From contig NC_080723.1 in NCBI RefSeq assembly GCF_019097595.1, positions 16,385,511 to 16,449,510 of the forward strand: a stretch of 64,000 nucleotides of DNA, in the 5' to 3' direction. This document shows, one piece after another, positions 1-10,672 of the stretch (its first letter is position 1; every line of letters begins with the position of its first letter). This stretch comes from Hemibagrus wyckioides (Eukaryota > Chordata > Actinopteri > Siluriformes > Bagridae). The position numbers and the translations under genes are program-made. Under the pieces are notes generated by a model. It saw nothing but the letters and a program-made list of their open reading frames with translations, did not search any database and was not told the origin of the DNA.

Positions 1-231
1 GTAACTGTTGGGGTCCAGTCTCTCTCCACTCTTGTGAATTGGTGCTATCGACCCCATATTCCTGAGTTCAGGAGAGCAGCCTGCAGTGAGAATTACACTA
101 AATAATTTAAGCACAGCTTCTTGCCAGTCTGGTGCCATATATTTTAGCAGCTCTAATCTAAGGTTATAAGGGACACTAGTTTTTACCCGACATGAAATGT
201 TATTTTTATGGCAGCTGAAAGTTAAGGGCAT
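1..231 (-). mobile_element. LINE reverse-transcriptase fragment, cut by window edge
   Basis: Read on the minus strand, bases 231 to 1 form one uninterrupted frame of about 77 codons. It contains a stretch of the type APDWQEAVLKLFSVIL followed by IAPIHKSGERLDPNSY, which resembles the start of the fingers/palm part of non-LTR retrotransposon reverse transcriptases (an 'I-P-I-H-K-S-G-D..P-N-N-Y-R' type motif). The catalytic YADD region would lie beyond base 1. An A-run (233-250) abuts the fragment. The clade is not determined. No stop in 77 codons suggests moderate age. Seen: frame and motif. Inferred: LINE origin. Confidence 0.7.
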
Positions 232-250
232 TAAAAAAAAAAAAAAAAAA

Positions 251-1488
251 TCATCATTTTGTGGAATGGCTTTTCCAATATCTCTATCTTCAATTACTTC
301 TGTTCGCTTGAAGGAGGCAACACTCTTTCATCACAATCTCAGGGACCATGCAGGTCTCTTCTAGTATAAAAATGACCATATTTTTGAATAATTTAAAGAA
401 CATTTGGGTCTGTAGCTCTACAAAGCAACACATGGAGATTATTCTGTTGTTTTTTTTATGAAAATGTATGAAAGGGAATAATCCAGATAGACAGAGATAT
501 GTAACGGTATACAATAGAGCATGTATTAGTAGTTTTTTTGGTTGTTGTTGTTGTTGTTTGTTAATTAGTGCTACACATTTTGCTAGTTTGTTCATGTCTG
601 CTGTTCATTTGGAAAACTCGGCTGAAACTTGGAAAGAGTCGGCTGGGAAAATTCAGTCACCTCGGTAGATCAGTAATCAGGGCAATTGAGACATTTTCTC
701 AATCCTTTCAGTGCACTAGAATGTACTCTCCCTAAAAAAAATCCCATAATGTACCACAAAGAGCAGGGAGCATCGATACTCACTATCTTCTCTACTAGAC
801 GCGCCGTCGTATTTTTTTTTTTTTGAAGCCTTCCGGCTCGAAAAACTCGAACTCTTATCCAACTTCATCTACAAAATGTAAGTAGCTCGTTTCCATTGTC
901 AGATGATTACTATAATAAATATTGTTTTTTACTTTATTTACACTTTTTATAACATTCTGTATATCTTTGTTTGGTCTAACGTTTTAGTGTTTAATCATTT
1001 TAAAAATTCCTCTAGCTGTCCTGTGATCCTGCTTGAACAGAAACACATGTGATTATGCTCCAAATCTATAAGATATAAAACTTAACATATTTCTGTTTTT
1101 ACAGTAGTGACTGATAAGGGAATAAGAATGTCCCTGGATATCAGTGTCCCAGTGTGTAGTAAGCCAATTTCCTTACCAGTGCCCCAACTTGTGTACATTG
1201 TGTATACTGCTTTATGACCTAAAGAGCTGATTGAGACGCAGCCTAAGAGTTATTCAGTCTCTGAATGATTTTCTTCTCGGAATCCTCACGTAAAGCAAAC
1301 TATATCTGTTGTTTGTTAATTGTTTTCTCCAAAGTGACAAATAAAACTGTGTAGGAAAGTAAGATTGTGTTCTACATCTAGAACACATAGCTGTTTGGTG
1401 GTCTTTGTTGCAACATTATGGTGGTTGAGCTCTGTGATAAGTGTGAAGTGAAGTGAAGTGTGAAGAGGTGAACCCTTTTTTGCTTTGT
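251..1488. other. Presumed SPOCK1 intron, no feature recognised
   Basis: A+T-rich, non-coding looking sequence with a short (TTG)n run near 541-558. Open frames here are short and show no family features. Placement in an intron is inferred from the testican exons downstream on the same strand. Confidence 0.5.
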
Positions 1489-1489
1489 A

Positions 1490-2401
1490 TTTGCTGTGTT
1501 TGTGTAGGCATGCGTTGTCCTGTGCTGTCTTTGTGTAGGCACGTGTTGTCCTGTGCTGTGTTTGTGTAAGCACGTGTTGTCCTGTGCTGTGTTTGTGTAG
1601 GCATGCGTTGTCCTGTGCTGTGTTTGTGTAGGCACGCGTTGTCCTGTGCTGTGTTTGTGTAGGCACATATTGTCCTGTGCTGTGTTTGTGTAGGCACGTG
1701 TTGTCCTGTGCTGTGTTTGTGTAGGCACGTGTTGTCCTGTGCTGTGTTTGTGTAGGCATGCGTTGTCCTGTGCTGTGTTTGTGTAGGCACACGTTGTCCT
1801 GTGCTGTGTTTGTGTAGGTACGTGTTGTCCTGTGCTGTGTTTGTGTAGGCACGTGTTGTCCTGTGCTGTGTTTGTGTAGGCACGCGTTGTCCTGTGCTGT
1901 GTTTGTGTAGGCACATATTGTCCTGTGCTGTGTTTGTGTAGGCACGTGTTGTCCTGTGCTGTGTTTGTGTAGGCACGCGTTGTCCTGTGCTGTGTTTGTG
2001 TAGGCATGCGTTGTCCTGTGCTGTGTTTGTGTAGGCACACGTTGTCCTGTGCTGTGTTTGTGTAAGTACGTGTTGTCCTGTGCTGTGTTTGTGTAGGCAC
2101 ACGTTGTCCTGTGCTGTGTTTGTGTAGGCACGTGTTGTCCTGTGCTGTGTTTGTGTAGGCACGCGTTGTCCTGTGCTGTGTTTGTGTAGGCACACGTTGT
2201 CCTGTGCTGTGTTTGTGTAGGCACGTGTTGTCCTGTGCTGTGTTTGTGTAGGCACGTGTTGTCCTGTGCTGTGTTTGTGTAGGCACGTGTTGTCCTGTGC
2301 TGTGTTTGTGTAGGTACGTGTTGTCCTGTGCTGTGTTTGTGTAGGCATGCGTTGTCCTGTGCTGTGTTTGTGTAGGCATGCGTTGTCCTGTGCTGTGTTT
2401 G
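1490..2401. repeat. 31-bp minisatellite, 29 units
   Basis: A tandem array with exact 31-bp spacing; the TAGG/TAAG landmark falls at 1505, 1536, 1567 and so on to 2373. Units are nearly identical except for a six-base window just after TAGG or TAAG. In order of frequency the window reads CACGTG (10 units), CATGCG (6), CACGCG (4), CACACG (4), TACGTG (3) or CACATA (2). Units 5-11 and 13-19 show the same variant order at six of seven positions, so a block of eight units (248 bp) was probably duplicated. Because 31 is not a multiple of 3 and the minus strand of a unit has no stop in any frame, long open frames on the minus strand are artefacts of the repeat. Confidence 0.95.
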
Positions 2402-2499
2402 CTCTTTGTTCTGGTGAGGAAGATTAATGTTAATGAGAGAAAACAAATGAGCGTTGCTAGACTGGGACGAACTGACTTGAAAACTCAAATTACTCCCAG

Positions 2500-2729
2500 T
2501 ATGCAGCATATCAAACCTTTATGCGGATGATCTACAGCGGCAGAAAACATTATTGGGTTCCACTCCTGTCAGACAAGAACAGGACTCAGAGCCACACTAC
2601 AGTGGGCACAAATTTACCAGAACTGGACAGCTGAACATTGGAAAAAAAATGTTGGCCGGTCTACATGATTGACTGATTGGATAATTGCAGGAATGAGCAT
2701 GTGTACAGATGTTCCTATTAAAGTGACTT
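2500..2729 (+). mobile_element. Deleted Tc1-like element fragment
   Basis: The stretch around 2515-2665 matches the middle of a common fish Tc1-like transposase gene in the region coding for 'caac..accactcctgtcag..aagaacagg..ctacagtgggcaca'. It then jumps after about 2664 directly to the 3' terminal region of the same family (GATTGACTGATTGGATAATTGC, then TGTTCCTATTAAAGTG). The catalytic part is missing, so it cannot encode a transposase. The same family forms the foldback at 29364-30322. Family recognition is from memory of the consensus. Confidence 0.65.
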
Positions 2730-5700
2730 TTAAAGGGTTTCTTGTCAGATGCCATGCAGAACAGTCTGATTTATTATAAGTCTGGAAGTGTAGCAGTGCA
2801 TCTGGTGATCTCATGGATGATTTTGTTGATGATGTACAGGTGTAGAGCCTACAATTATCTCTGAAGCAAAGCTGAGCTACTGATGCTAGCTTGAGGGAAA
2901 ATGCTGTGCTGTCTCTGTCTCAATTTATACGATTATCCCTTTCATATAAACATATGCAAAGGGACTCACTATTGTGCCTTTTGCAAAACATTAGAAATGC
3001 AGGGATTGATTGAATTCTCATTCATGTCCATTTGCACTGTGTGTGTGTGTGGGTTTGCTCTGTGGCAGTCGGTTCATTAGCGAGTGTCTCAGACTTGTTA
3101 GCCTCAGACCTTACACTTTCTCGACAGTAACTCCTTGCATGCCACTGGAGCAGCGTGGTGGTGCAGGTGTGATATATAGGACTCGAGTTTGTCTCACGGA
3201 TACTTTTTCCCCCTTCCTTTCTTCTCTTTTAATTATCTCTCCTTCTGTGTTCTGCATTCCAGTACGCTTTTTTTTTTAAAACCCATTTTAACAGATTTAT
3301 CCCTGCCATATGTCCTCGAGGGAATCCCTGATGCCTGCCTAAGGGCTGTTCCTTTGCTTTATCATCCCAAGGAACATTTTTCAGATGAACTTTTATATTG
3401 CAAAGAAATTGAATCAATATGACTGTAGAAGTTAGGAACAGATATTGTCCAGAAGACGCCGCAGTCTAATCAGATTTGCTTTCGAAATATCATAAAAAGT
3501 GAAAGGCAGACTGATGAAGTACGTATTTGAAAGAAAATCGACTTTGATTTGATGGGTTTAAATGAGATTTAATGAGGTCCCTTCCATTTTATCTATGTAA
3601 CACTGCCGTTTTTTTCAATTCCCACCCACTATCAAGCTCTCCTTTCATGAAACGTCTACAAGCCGGGGAAGTGAAGGCTAGAAGAACTAACACATGCTTC
3701 ATCTGAGACTTATGAAGTCAGACAGCTGTATCTGTAGCTGCATGCGTTTGCCAAATGATAGAGTAACACACTTAGAGGAGAATGATATCTGCCCTCATCT
3801 GCATACATAAACACACAGTTAGATTGTGTTACTGTGATTGATAAGAGAATCACTTTAGTACTGCTTCTTTAGACTCCTGACTCCTGATAGCTGGACCATC
3901 ATCTGAATTCAAAGTAATGATAATTTTTTTCTCCGTTTTGCCACTCAGGAGTTCATCTAGAGCCTTTTTAAAAGGCAAGGTCACTTTACAAAGTATGTAA
4001 AAAGGGGGGGAAATAAAAGCAGCAACAAGGAGTAAATGTAAAATAAGAATTTTGTGTAAGGAGAAATGTTTTTAGCTGAGATATGATCTCTGTGTGCAGG
4101 GGTGGATAATCAATACCCAGGTTCCCAGGACAAGCAGGTGTGGTGTCCAGATTATCAAATGTTATAACCAATACAGTCACAAATGACTTTTTTTTGTCAA
4201 GGAAGGAAGCATAATATTCGACATTAGATATAAATCATATACTTTTTTTTTTTATTTCTTTTTGTCTGTATGACACTAGTTGGCAGAAGAAGGCAGGTTG
4301 AAATGGATGCAATTGAAATGAGAGTTTATTGTGTCAGACACAATCAAACCAACCACGAATCTTAATGCAAAAAACAGGCAATGGTCAGGCGATGGGCAAA
4401 AAGATTCAGTTTGGGTAAATCAAGAACGTAAAATCCAGAGAAATAATACACGATTGGTAAAGTCAGGTAAAACACACTGAGCTTTAATTTGCATTAAACA
4501 AATGTTTGTGAGACGTTGATATAGTGAATGATGTGATTGGGGAAAGATGAAAATCAGATATGTATCTGAGGCGGCCATGATTGTAGAAGTTCTCTGAGGA
4601 TTCAGAAGTACTAGCTTGTAATGTTTTTTTCTATTACATTTACTACCACTTTTTTTGTCTACACAATGTCTGCTTATTTACTGGGCTAGCTAATAAATGT
4701 ATGCATTATTCACCAGCTGATTACTTCATTAGCTAGTTAGAAGTCAGGCTACATATCTTGCTAGTTAATTAGCCAGCTTGCATATATATATATATATATA
4801 TTGCTGAAAGAAAATAGAATTTTTTTCTGAGAAAAAATTCTTCCCTTATCTATGAGTAGTGACCACTACTTGTGTTCTGTAGCTCATAAAAAAACATGAG
4901 GGGAAGTCAGCAAACACATCTAAAAAAGAAAAAAAAAAAAGAAAAATGTAAAGAAACAGCAGAGACACAGAGCCAAAGGTTCATTTTCCATCTTCAGCTC
5001 TCTGACTTGCTGTAAGACGCTGGTCAAAGCATGATCTTGTCAAAGCATGAGCACCACACTGAGCAATAATGCAGGGCTTTGCCCGAGACAGTCCAGACGT
5101 GTCATACTGAGATCGCATTACAGATTTTACACAAGATTTTGTTGGAGAACAAGAGACTGAGGGTGAGGACAGTAAGTCAACAGGTCTTAAGAAATCCAAG
5201 GCTTGGAGGGTTGTTTTTTTTTCTCAGGGACAACTCGAAAGCCGAAACCTGCTCAGTGAATAAGCTTGAAAATAATATCCTTTTTCACTGAAATAAAATA
5301 AACAGTTCATGAATGACATCAGTGTAATACATGCCCTGTAGAGTTCAATAGTATTATAGTATGTTTATTAATGGAACAATAAGCATGTTTTCTTTGTCAT
5401 ACAAATAATTCAAACAATCGTTTGCAAACCCCAGCTGACATCAGGTTATTGATACGTTTTCATTTCTCCAAGTGCTCCATTCCTTCAGTCATTCAGTCAG
5501 ACCAGGTACAACGGGAGAAATTATTCATTTAATTATATTTATTCATTCCGGGATATTTTAACCTTTTCTATTAATGTCTGTATTTTCACTATATGAGGGA
5601 ATAAATCTAATTATTAACACAATTATTTTAAATATCCATTTCTAATTCATTTTAGCCTTTTGACATTATGCTACAAAAAAAAAAAAGATTCAAAAATTAG

Positions 5701-6300
5701 GTCTCAAAAAATCAAACCTCACTGAGCATGAAGAGAGCCAAGTTAAATCCACATTTTTTTTCTGTAAACTGCTTTATAGGTCCTAGAAATATGATTTTTT
5801 GATTGTTTATACTTTATCATTTATCAATAAATATATGCACTTTTGCACCAGTGTTTTTTTTAGCGCTAGTTTTTACACTGGAGGTCTGAATCTGAGTGTG
5901 CTTGCTACAGTGTTGCTGTGGTATCAGACTCACTTGATTCTATTGAACCCTGGTGCATTTGCCTTCATCACACATCATCACCAGTGCACATGGGGAACAC
6001 AACTGACCGTATTTATCATTTTTTAAAATTATTATTATTTGGTGCTTTTACTCTGCACAGTAACGTTCCTCAACACTTCTGTGTTCCACAATGTTCCCCC
6101 GTCACTCATGATACACATGTGATGTGGAAAGTAATGATGTCATCATCAGCTAAAACACACGTGCAGGTTATTTTACTTCCTGAGCAAGTGCAGACCTGAG
6201 TATGAGTTGCGTTCACATTCATGAGAATTGCAGCACAGATCCAGTGCAAAGAAACTCCCAGCACCTCCTACAGGTAGTTTTGGGTTTAGTAAAGCGCTTC
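2730..6300. other. Presumed intron, no gene seen
   Basis: Mostly unique A+T-rich sequence with a short (TA)n run at 4784-4800, homopolymer runs, and small open frames that show no recognisable domain, no splice-phase logic and no testican similarity. I looked for the Kazal/follistatin exon of testican here and did not find it. Confidence 0.5.
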
Positions 6301-6309
6301 CTGGTGCAC

Positions 6310-6470
6310 ATGACATTTACATTTATGGCATTTGGGAAACTGACTTATCCAGTGCGACTAACATTCATCACATACAACTGAGCCATTGAGGGTTATTGGT
6401 AATGTGAATGACTGGAAAGTTGTGAGTTCGATTCCTTGAGCAAGTTGTGCTCTGCTTCAGACTAACCTGC
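6310..6470. repeat. Decayed tRNA-type SINE, two halves in opposite orientation
   Basis: The left part (TTTACATTTATGGCATTTGG, then a degraded 'CTTATCCAG.GCGACT') is the 3' end of a fish SINE on the minus strand. The right part, from about 6400 (GGAAAGTTGTGAGTTCGATT, then CCTTGAGCAAG), resembles the B-box and body of the same family in the plus direction. This looks like an inverted junction of two copies. The same family occurs at 14745, 43060, 44880, 47398, 49705 and 63951. Confidence 0.45.
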
Positions 6471-6506
6471 CAGTGTGAAATCTGACCATGTATATATATA
6501 TATATA

Positions 6507-7751
6507 CACTATATTGCCAAAAGTATTCGCTCACCCATCCAAATAATCAGAATCAGGTGTTCCAATCACTTCCATGGCCACAGGTGTATAAAATCAAGCA
6601 CCTAGGCATGCAGACTGTTTTTACAAACATTTGTGAAAGAATGGGTCGCTCTCAGGAGCTCAGTGAATTCCAGCGTAGAACTGTGATAGGATGCCACCTG
6701 TGCAACAAATCCAGTCGTGAAATTTCCTCGCTCCTAAATATTCCACAGTCAACTGTCAGCTGTATTATAAGAACGTGGAAGTGTTTGGGAACGACAGCAA
6801 CTCAGCCACGAAGTGGTAGGCCACGTAAACTGACGGAGCGGGGTCAGCGGATGCTGAGGCGCATAGTGTGAAGAGGTCGCCAACTTTCTGCAGAGTCAAT
6901 CGCTACAGACCTCCAAACTTCATGTGGCCTTCAGATTAGCTCAAGAACAGTGCGCAGAGAGCTTCATGGAATGGGTTTCCATGGCCGAGCAGCTGCATCC
7001 AAGCCATACATCACCAAGTGCAATGCAAAGCGTCGGATGCAGTGGTGTAAAGCACGCCGCCACTGGACTCTAGAGCAGTGGAGACGCGTTCTCTGGAGTG
7101 ACGAATCGCACTTCTCCATCTGGCAATCTGATGGACGAGTCTGGGTTTGGCGGTTGCCAGGAGAACGGTACTTGTCTGACTGCATTGTGCCAAGTGTAAA
7201 GTTTGGTGGAGGGGGGATTATGGTGTGGGGTTGTTTTTCAGGAGCTGGGCTTGGCCCCTTAGTTCCAGTGAAAGGAACTCTGAATGCTTCAGCATACCAA
7301 GACATTTTGGACAATTCCATGCTCCCAACTTTGTGGGAACAGTTTGGAGCTGGCCCCTTCCTCTTCCAACATGACTGTGCACCAGTGCACAAAGCAAGGT
7401 CCATAAAGACATAGATGACAGAGTCTGGTGTGGATGAACTTGACTGGCCTGCACAGAGTCCTGACCTCAACCCGATAGAACACCTTTGGGATGAATTAGA
7501 GTGGAGACTGAGAGCCAGGCCTTCTCGTCCAACATCAGTGTGTGACCTCACAAATGCGCTTCTGGAAGAATGGTCAAAAATTCCCATAAACACACTCCTA
7601 AACCTTGTGGACAGCCTTCCCAGAAGAGTTGAAGCTGTTATAGCTTCAAAGGGTGGACCGACGTCATATTGAACCCTGTGGATTAGGAATGGGATGTCAC
7701 TTAAGTTCATATGCGAGTCAAGGCAGGTGAGTGAATACTTTTGGCAATATA

Positions 7752-7754
<3 letters not shown>
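6507..7754 (+). mobile_element. Full-length Tc1-like DNA transposon
   Basis: A 1248-bp element bounded by 29-bp terminal inverted repeats at 6507-6535 and 7726-7754, which start CACTATATTGCCAAAAGTAT and differ at one base. It sits between TA dinucleotides, the target duplication of the Tc1/mariner superfamily. The flanks are TA-microsatellite, so the exact TA used is ambiguous. It contains one transposase gene broken by two stop codons. High similarity of the two ends and an otherwise intact frame point to fairly recent insertion into this presumed SPOCK1 intron, in the same orientation as the gene. Confidence 0.93.
6641..7672 (+). pseudogene. Tc1-like transposase, two in-frame stops
   Basis: This encodes a cut-and-paste transposase that binds the element's terminal repeats and inserts at TA. 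The start ATG at 6641 opens with MGRSQELSEFQ. The frame runs 343 codons to TGA at 7670-7672, the normal Tc1 length, with no frameshift. Residues about 1-120 carry the paired helix-turn-helix DNA-binding region, with a GRPRK hook near its middle. The catalytic triad is complete: Asp154 in VLWSDESH, Asp245 in LFQHDCAP and Glu280 in DLNPIEHLW. The last two are separated by 34 residues, the D34E spacing of the Tc1 family. Two stops interrupt it: TGA at 6869-6871 (codon 77) and TAG at 7412-7414 (codon 258). The first fits a CGA to TGA change at a CpG. It is not functional as read. Confidence 0.93.

Positions 7755-7806
<52 letters not shown>
7755..7806. repeat. (TA)n microsatellite
   Basis: About 25 TA units directly abut the right end of the Tc1 element. 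A shorter run lies on its left (6491-6506). The element probably inserted into a TA array, or the target TA expanded afterwards. Confidence 0.95.
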
Positions 7807-7807
<1 letters not shown>

Positions 7808-8199
7808 TGTATACTCACAGCTTCCTGAAGGTGTGTTTAAAAACTAAATGAAAACTATTTATTATAAACTTTGACTCAGAAATGAATGAGCTGAACTTCT
7901 TTATTTTCATTTTGTACATTGACACAAACTTCACTACTTACATCTGACAAATCTCAGTATAAGGAATGTAACATTAGCAAAGAAATAATGCTTAAAAAGA
8001 TGATAGTAAAATAATAAATTAACGCATTTGTTCGTGATTTGAAATGAGTTTGAAATCTGTGCAGTTTTAAAAAAATGCAGTGCACAATGGTTCACAATAT
8101 ACTATATACAGAATTTGTCTTATTAACATGAAGTCAGCTGTAAAGGATAATGTTATTATTTAGAGTAAAGTACGCGTTACAGTGTAATATAATGAAAAT

Positions 8200-8727
8200 G
8201 TACTATATGTATAACATTAAGACCACTGAGAGGTTAAATGAATAACACTGATGATCTCCTCATCATGGCACCTGTTAGTGGGTGGGATATATTAGGCAGC
8301 AGGTGAACATATTGTCCTCAAAGTTGATGTGTTAGAAGCAGGAAAAATGGGCAAGCGTAAGGATTCGAGCCAAATTGTAATGGCTAGACGACTGGATCAG
8401 AGCATCCCCAAAACTGCAGCTCTTGTGAGGTGTTCCCGGTCTGCAGTGGTCAGTATCTATCAAAAGTGGTCCAAGGAAGGAACAGTGGTGAACCGACGAC
8501 AGGGTCATGGGCGGCCAAGGCTTATTGAAGCATGTGGGGAGTGAAGGCTGGTCCATGTGATCCAATCCAACAGATGAGCTACTGTTGCTCAAATTGCTGA
8601 AGAAGTTAATGCTGGTTCTGATAGAAACGTGTCAGAATACACAGTGCATGACGGGTCAGGGCTGTTTTGGCAGAAAAAGAGGGACCAACACAATATTTGG
8701 TCATAATGTTATGCCTAGTCAGTGTAT
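8200..8727 (+). mobile_element. Internally deleted Tc1-like element with transposase N-terminus
   Basis: The left end resembles a degraded terminal repeat (TATAACATTAAGACCAC) and the right end is its mirror (GTCATAATGTTATGCC). Inside, an ATG at 8347 opens a frame to TGA at 8544 that reads [19 protein letters not shown] and then [12 protein letters not shown], the helix-turn-helix start of a Tc1-family transposase. Compared with the family it lacks a few residues after MGKRKD. The coding region then jumps from the DNA-binding part (about 8645) straight to the 3' end (GGACCAACACAATATTTGG), so the catalytic domain is gone. A longer but more decayed relative is at 38941-39530. Confidence 0.8.
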
Positions 8728-8754
8728 ATGGTCATTATTTTGGAGTTTACATTT

Positions 8755-9115
8755 CATATCAGGTTCCACCACCGTTCCAGGAGTCACCGCTTTACCATCT
8801 GCTCCTGCTAAAGCTCTGACTTTACATCTCTCTTACTCACCTGAACACTAGCACATGTGTTTCCTGTGTTCTGTTATTCCCAGTGATTCTGGATATTTAA
8901 GCGGCTCATTTCCACTTAAAGGGTTTTGACTTTCTTATGTTGTAATTCTGGGTATAACAGTTTTCCAGGCTTTTGACCTGTTCTTGCTTTGATTCAGGTT
9001 TTCTCCATTGCTTTGTTGCTCAGGTCTTGACCTTTGCTTGTTCTGAGTCTGACTTTCAATTGTTATTAAAGACTTTCCTCATGCTTACACCCACCTACTT
9101 TAAATCTGTGACATT
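8755..9115 (+). repeat. Possible dispersed retroelement end
   Basis: The stretch from the AACACTAGCACATGTGT area through GTTATTAAAGACTTTCCTC to CTGTGACATTA has the feel of a dispersed fish repeat that often ends in 'TTAAAGACTTTCCTC..GTGACA'. No coding motif is present, so this rests on memory only. Confidence 0.3.
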
Positions 9116-10672
9116 AATAGACAGTTAAATAAAGGTAGCTGTAGACCACTGTGCTGGATTTCACACACAGAGCTGAAAAAATCCTGAATGTAAGGGTTTC
9201 TGCATCCATTACTTGTAAAGCTCTCTCTCCCTCTCTCTCTCTCTCCGTCTCTCTCTCTCTCTCTCTCTGCTCCCCAATAGATGTATGTTATAGCCTTTTG
9301 ATTAGACCATTTCCGAATTAAGGAGCTGAGAATAAAATGGACAAAGTGCTTAATCCATCACCGCAGTCCAGCACTGATTAGCAGTCAGACCTCTTACAGC
9401 TTTATAGCATCTTATAGCTCTTTACGGCAGGACCCGCTCTGTTTTACTACACCTTCATCAAATTAACAGCAGTCTGACCCGTTTTGCTGCATTTCAGTCT
9501 GCTTTATTTGTGGCTCTGTCATACTCAGTTTATAGCTTCTCCCTTCTTGTATCTTTCTTTCTTTTCTTTTTTTTCTTATTTATTAGTCTGAGATGGTACA
9601 CATTTGGACTCATTACACTTCTTGTTTATCTGCTCTGAATTCTGAGTATGTTATGCTGTGATACAGTTTCTTTCTTACCACCTTCTGAACACTTCAACTA
9701 GCTGACTACTAGCTGCACTGAGCGGTGTGCTAAAGCTGCATGCTAAATGTTTGCACTGGAAATTGGGGTGAGGAATATATACATACACACATGCCCAGTA
9801 GGGAATAACACACACAATGGGCTGATATCTCTCTCTGGTTCTTGGCAGAATGAAAAGGATTACATTCTTCATCTTTTTGTGCCCTGGATTCATATAGGTT
9901 ACAAGCAGCAAAAAAAAAAAAAAAAATCTCCCTGAGCAACTCAATTTCAGATAAAATGCTAACATTCTCAAATACACATGCAAACAAATTCATGACCTCC
10001 CGCCTGCCCATGTATACACACTCACACACCAACACACTTAGACTAAAGCTTGTGTTTGCATGCTTACATGAGAGGATTTGCTTATATGCCCTGGCAAGCC
10101 ATTGTGTTTGCTGCTGATTTTGTAATTCATGGTCAAGTTAATGATAAGTGCTGACGTTTTCAATAGCGTATATGCAGATTTAAAACAAAAATATTCATTA
10201 TAAAACAAAACAACATGGCTATCAGTTGCCCTGACCGTCTCTTTAATAACAAGAGCAGCATTTTGTATCATTCAGATAGAAGTTAAAAAGGAGTACACAC
10301 TCTGCTCCGTCTACTGAATATGCGGATCAGTCAGGAAACACGCTCTAGTCCACTGAACCAAACACAAAACAGAAATGAGAGTCCGGCTTTCACGTAGTTT
10401 AGTTCCTACATACCAGAAATTTTTGAATGCACCACCAGGTTGTACACTTCTGGGTCTAAAATTAGACCAAAAAACCAAATAGTTAGGATGTTTTTCATTT
10501 TTTAAGACCAAATAAGATAAGATAAGATCCGGAGACTGCTGCATATTACACAAGAAAATAAAGATAAATTAAATATGCTTTTTTATACAGAATGGACTAA
10601 AAAGGTGCTAGAGACTATATTGGACATGGTACAATAATAATAATATGATATATAATAAAATGCATATATATA
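9116..10672. other. Presumed intron with (TC)n run, no gene seen
   Basis: Contains a CT-rich microsatellite (about 9222-9270) and otherwise unique sequence. The open frames on either strand show no domain. Bases 9290-9450 look relatively complex and repeat-free and could be tested for conservation. Confidence 0.45.

Noticed and set aside
1490..2401. CRISPR-like regular spacing
   Set aside because: The repeat is contiguous with no unique spacers, and the sequence is vertebrate nuclear DNA.
1316..2509. A 397-codon open frame on the minus strand
   Set aside because: It is the 31-bp minisatellite read through; the other two minus frames are open as well.
6964..7818. A 284-codon minus-strand open frame
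   Set aside because: It is the antisense shadow of the Tc1 transposase gene on the plus strand, which has the DDE motifs.
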